Shown here one piece after another: positions 62,066-64,000 of a stretch of DNA of 64,000 bases (the first letter of the stretch is position 1; the number at the start of each line of letters is the position of its first letter). The notes under the pieces are model-generated. The model saw nothing but the letters and a program-made list of their open reading frames with translations. It did not search any database and was not told where the DNA came from. The position numbers were made by a program, and so were the translations under genes. This DNA is from Mesobacterium_A sp034670065 (lineage in GTDB: Bacteria > Pseudomonadota > Alphaproteobacteria > Rhodobacterales > Rhodobacteraceae): positions 186,001-250,000 of the forward strand of contig JAXMOG010000005.1 in the NCBI GenBank assembly GCA_034670065.1. Reading direction: 5' to 3'.

Positions 62066-62664
62066 CCTTCAAAACCACCTCAATCATCTGGGCAGCTAGA
62101 GCAGTGTTCGGCCCTGTAATGGTTTGCGCTAAGCCATTTGGCCCGAGCGAACGGCCACAAACGGTCACGTTGATGGGGCCGCGTCACACAAACTTCCAGC
62201 ACTTGCTGCGATAGCAAGATACGAACTCAGGCTTAATTGGGAGAGAATTACCGCTTTTCCCGGCTGGCTTGAGCGTTGGTGGTGGTGCGTTGAATCGAGC
62301 GCGAGCAACTTTTTGGCAAGGTTTTGCGCGGATGCGGCGGTGCGGGAAATGTCTTGGGCAACTTGATGAGTTCTTGGCCAGGGTTTGGCGGCGTGCGCCT
62401 TGCCCGCCGCGTTCGCTTCATGGAAAGCGTCCAAAGGCCTCTCGTTTTCACGACATCTTAATCAAGCCAGACCGAAACGACCCGCCCCGCTTGAGTGAAA
62501 GGTTATCCTATGCCTTGTACCGGGTCTTGCACGCTGCCGGCTTCCAGTTGCTCTTCACAACCCGCTACCACTCTGGGTTCACTCGGTGAATTCCCTGATG
62601 TCGCAACTGATGCAACAAGGCCCAATTGAGGTATCAAGACAATGTTTCAACGAGCCTACGCCTT
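62066..62664. other. Gap without a supportable gene
   Basis: About 600 bases between the gabD terminator and the convergent Gfo/Idh gene. Short frames on both strands (for example 62165-62434 minus and 62269-62589 plus) show no known motif or clear ribosome site. The composition is coding-like in places, so decayed gene fragments are possible. Confidence 0.3.
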
Positions 62665-63660
62665 TCAAACATCAATCAACTTGATCATGCGCTCCAGTCG
62701 CTCCATCGCGCGAACGCCGTCCTCAATGTCTGGTACTTCACGGGACTCCCCACGAAACACTGCAGCAACGTCGCCTAACAATGCGTCATAGCCCTTGTGA
62801 TCTTCATTGGCTGCCGCTGTGAAGTTGGGTGTCCAGCTCAACGTGTCGCAGTCGGGCGATAGCAGTGCCTTGGGATCCTGCGCCTTGAATGGCGGATCAC
62901 GGTACAGGGAAACATTAATAATGTTATCGACATGCAATCGCGCGTGGTCGCCCATAATACGAATTTCTTCCATGGGAGTTCCACGGGACTGAACCGTGCC
63001 CATGACGATATTGCCGATTTTGCCCATTTCTGTAGTGAAATTCAGATGTAAGAGAAGTTTTCCAGGTTGGGGAGAAATGCTCCTTACCTGCATGTCGCCA
63101 AAGTCTTCCCCCATAAACCAAGGGATAAGGTCCATGTAATGAACGCAATGATGAAGATAGAAACCGGTGTAGTCGGGTTCTCCTTTGAAATAGGTCGGAG
63201 CGGTCATATAGGCGCCGGTGACGCCCAAGATGCTTCCGAATGTCCCTTGTTCCAGTACGTTCATTGCGATCTTGTTGCCGGTGGAATAGCGCTTCATGAA
63301 GCCAACCAGCACAGGTTTTCCATATTTTTGAGACGCTTGCGCTATCTCGCGAGCGCCCGCCGCATCCGCCGCCGGCGGCTTTTCCATAAAGACCGGCAAT
63401 CCCGCCTCAAGTGCTGCCAAAGTTGCCACGCGGTGCAATTCTGGGCCAACGGCCATACCAATCGCGTCAAGTCCTGGCGTCTTGATCAGCTCCGCAAAGT
63501 CATCGGTTAAGGTGGTGACACCATACTCCGTTGCGGTCTTTCGAAGGGCTTCGCCATCTCGATCGCACAGTGCTGCAATCCGAATTCCGTTACGACCCAT
63601 TTGTGGCAAGAGCATCTGTCTCGCATGGGTTCCGCAGCCTATCCACCCAATGTTAATCAT
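62665..63660 (-). CDS. Gfo/Idh/MocA family oxidoreductase
   Basis: A 331-residue NAD(P)-dependent dehydrogenase. The Rossmann loop is NIGWIGCGTHARQ (about 3-15), the EKP motif is intact (VFMEKPPAAD, about 91-100) and YLHHCVHYMDLIPWFMG near 170-186 supplies the active-site histidine. Its start overlaps the upstream TIM-barrel gene stop by 4 bases. Such pairs oxidise and epimerise inositols or rare sugars; the substrate is unknown. Confidence 0.82.
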   Translation of the reverse strand: MINIGWIGCGTHARQMLLPQMGRNGIRIAALCDRDGEALRKTATEYGVTTLTDDFAELIKTPGLDAIGMAVGPELHRVATLAALEAGLPVFMEKPPAADAAGAREIAQASQKYGKPVLVGFMKRYSTGNKIAMNVLEQGTFGSILGVTGAYMTAPTYFKGEPDYTGFYLHHCVHYMDLIPWFMGEDFGDMQVRSISPQPGKLLLHLNFTTEMGKIGNIVMGTVQSRGTPMEEIRIMGDHARLHVDNIINVSLYRDPPFKAQDPKALLSPDCDTLSWTPNFTAAANEDHKGYDALLGDVAAVFRGESREVPDIEDGVRAMERLERMIKLIDV

Positions 63661-64000
63661 TGATCCACCTCAGCAAGTGCCAGCGCGTTTCGAATTACCC
63701 CTAAACCGGCACGTAGTTTGTCATCTTCATTTTCGCGAGGAGCCCGCCAATGCGCTATTGGTAGAGCCACCCGGTCATCTGCGCGCCGAAACGGTTCCAG
63801 CGAAATCGGACCGGTATAGTTGACTTGCGCCAACGCTCTCATCACGGCCGTCCAGTCAATGTGCCCGGTACCTGGATGGCCCCGATGATTTTCGTTGGCC
63901 TGAAAATGTGCAATTCGGTCACCGGCCATTCGGATCGCATCCGGAATTGACCGCTCTTCCATATTCATATGGAACGTATCAAGCATCAGCTTGAAGGCAG
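63657..64000 (-). CDS. Xylose isomerase-like TIM-barrel epimerase (C-terminal part)
   Basis: The last 113 codons of a sugar-phosphate isomerase/epimerase-type TIM barrel; the rest lies beyond the right edge. LMLDTFHMNMEE carries a metal-binding Asp and His, IAHFQANENHRGHPGTGHIDW contains the second metal site, and GPISLEPF the C-terminal glutamate, all as in D-tagatose/D-psicose 3-epimerases. It is upstream of, and coupled to, the Gfo/Idh gene. The ATG at 63986 is internal, not the start. Confidence 0.82.
   Translation of the reverse strand, partial: AFKLMLDTFHMNMEERSIPDAIRMAGDRIAHFQANENHRGHPGTGHIDWTAVMRALAQVNYTGPISLEPFRRADDRVALPIAHWRAPRENEDDKLRAGLGVIRNALALAEVDQ

Noticed and set aside
62269..62589. 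Plus-strand frame of 106 codons downstream of gabD
   Set aside because: No motif, no ribosome site, and it overlaps minus-strand frames of equal quality.
1..64000. tRNA, rRNA, CRISPR arrays, prophage or plasmid origin
   Set aside because: No cloverleaf-like genes, regularly spaced repeats, integrase or replication initiator were recognised anywhere in the window.

Overview
The window reads as chromosomal DNA of an alphaproteobacterium, most probably a marine Rhodobacteraceae (Roseobacter-type) bacterium. The reasons are inference from content: a TRAP transporter, a TGA-N9-TCA iron box of the RirA type, many Gfo/Idh/MocA oxidoreductases, densely packed four-base-overlap operons and a moderately high G+C content. 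No rRNA, tRNA, CRISPR array, phage or complete insertion sequence was seen. It is an accessory catabolic region: nearly every module is an uptake system or a set of degradative enzymes with its own regulator.

1-12.1 kb is an aromatic-acid island. A partial 3-dehydroshikimate dehydratase and a shikimate/quinate dehydrogenase feed protocatechuate from quinate or shikimate. PobA with its divergent AraC activator feeds it from 4-hydroxybenzoate. A full protocatechuate 4,5-cleavage (meta) pathway follows: LigAB, LigC, LigI, GalD, GalB and LigK/GalC, ending in pyruvate and oxaloacetate. Six of these genes are one minus-strand operon; ligC sits across the promoter region behind an unusual LysR regulator with two HTH domains.

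12.1-22.5 kb holds a Gfo/Idh dehydrogenase and GntR regulator facing an operon of SsuD-like monooxygenase, aldo/keto reductase, flavin reductase and a TRAP transporter. A Sel1-repeat protein, a di-haem peroxidase and a YeiH-type putative sulfate exporter follow. The enzyme trio has the same composition as the oxidative sulfoquinovose (sulfo-SMO) pathway, but with TRAP import; this is the best candidate for an undescribed system.

22.5-30.5 kb is an IclR-controlled Dpp-type peptide ABC importer with an M20 peptidase. 30.6-37.3 kb has a YhaN/YhaO-like ATPase-nuclease pair, then LysR, WrbA and an EamA exporter. 37.5-42.0 kb is a decaying hexuronate/sugar region: a GntR regulator, a UxaB-like dehydrogenase, an in-frame aldo/keto reductase::ABC-ATPase deletion chimera, an alcohol dehydrogenase and a frameshifted pseudogene. 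42.2-48.2 kb is a TetR-controlled set (lactonase, alpha/beta hydrolase, epimerase/dehydrogenase, FAH hydrolase, SDR) of unknown substrate, followed by an IS5-family transposase remnant.

48.9-56 kb has an exported alpha/beta hydrolase and an Fe-siderophore ABC importer with a divergent DUF2218 gene. 56.2-62 kb holds LysR with SDR and carboxymuconolactone-decarboxylase-like genes, and an XRE-cupin regulator facing gabT-gabD. The right edge is a Gfo/Idh dehydrogenase behind a partial TIM-barrel epimerase. All functions are assigned from sequence recognition by eye; no database search was run.
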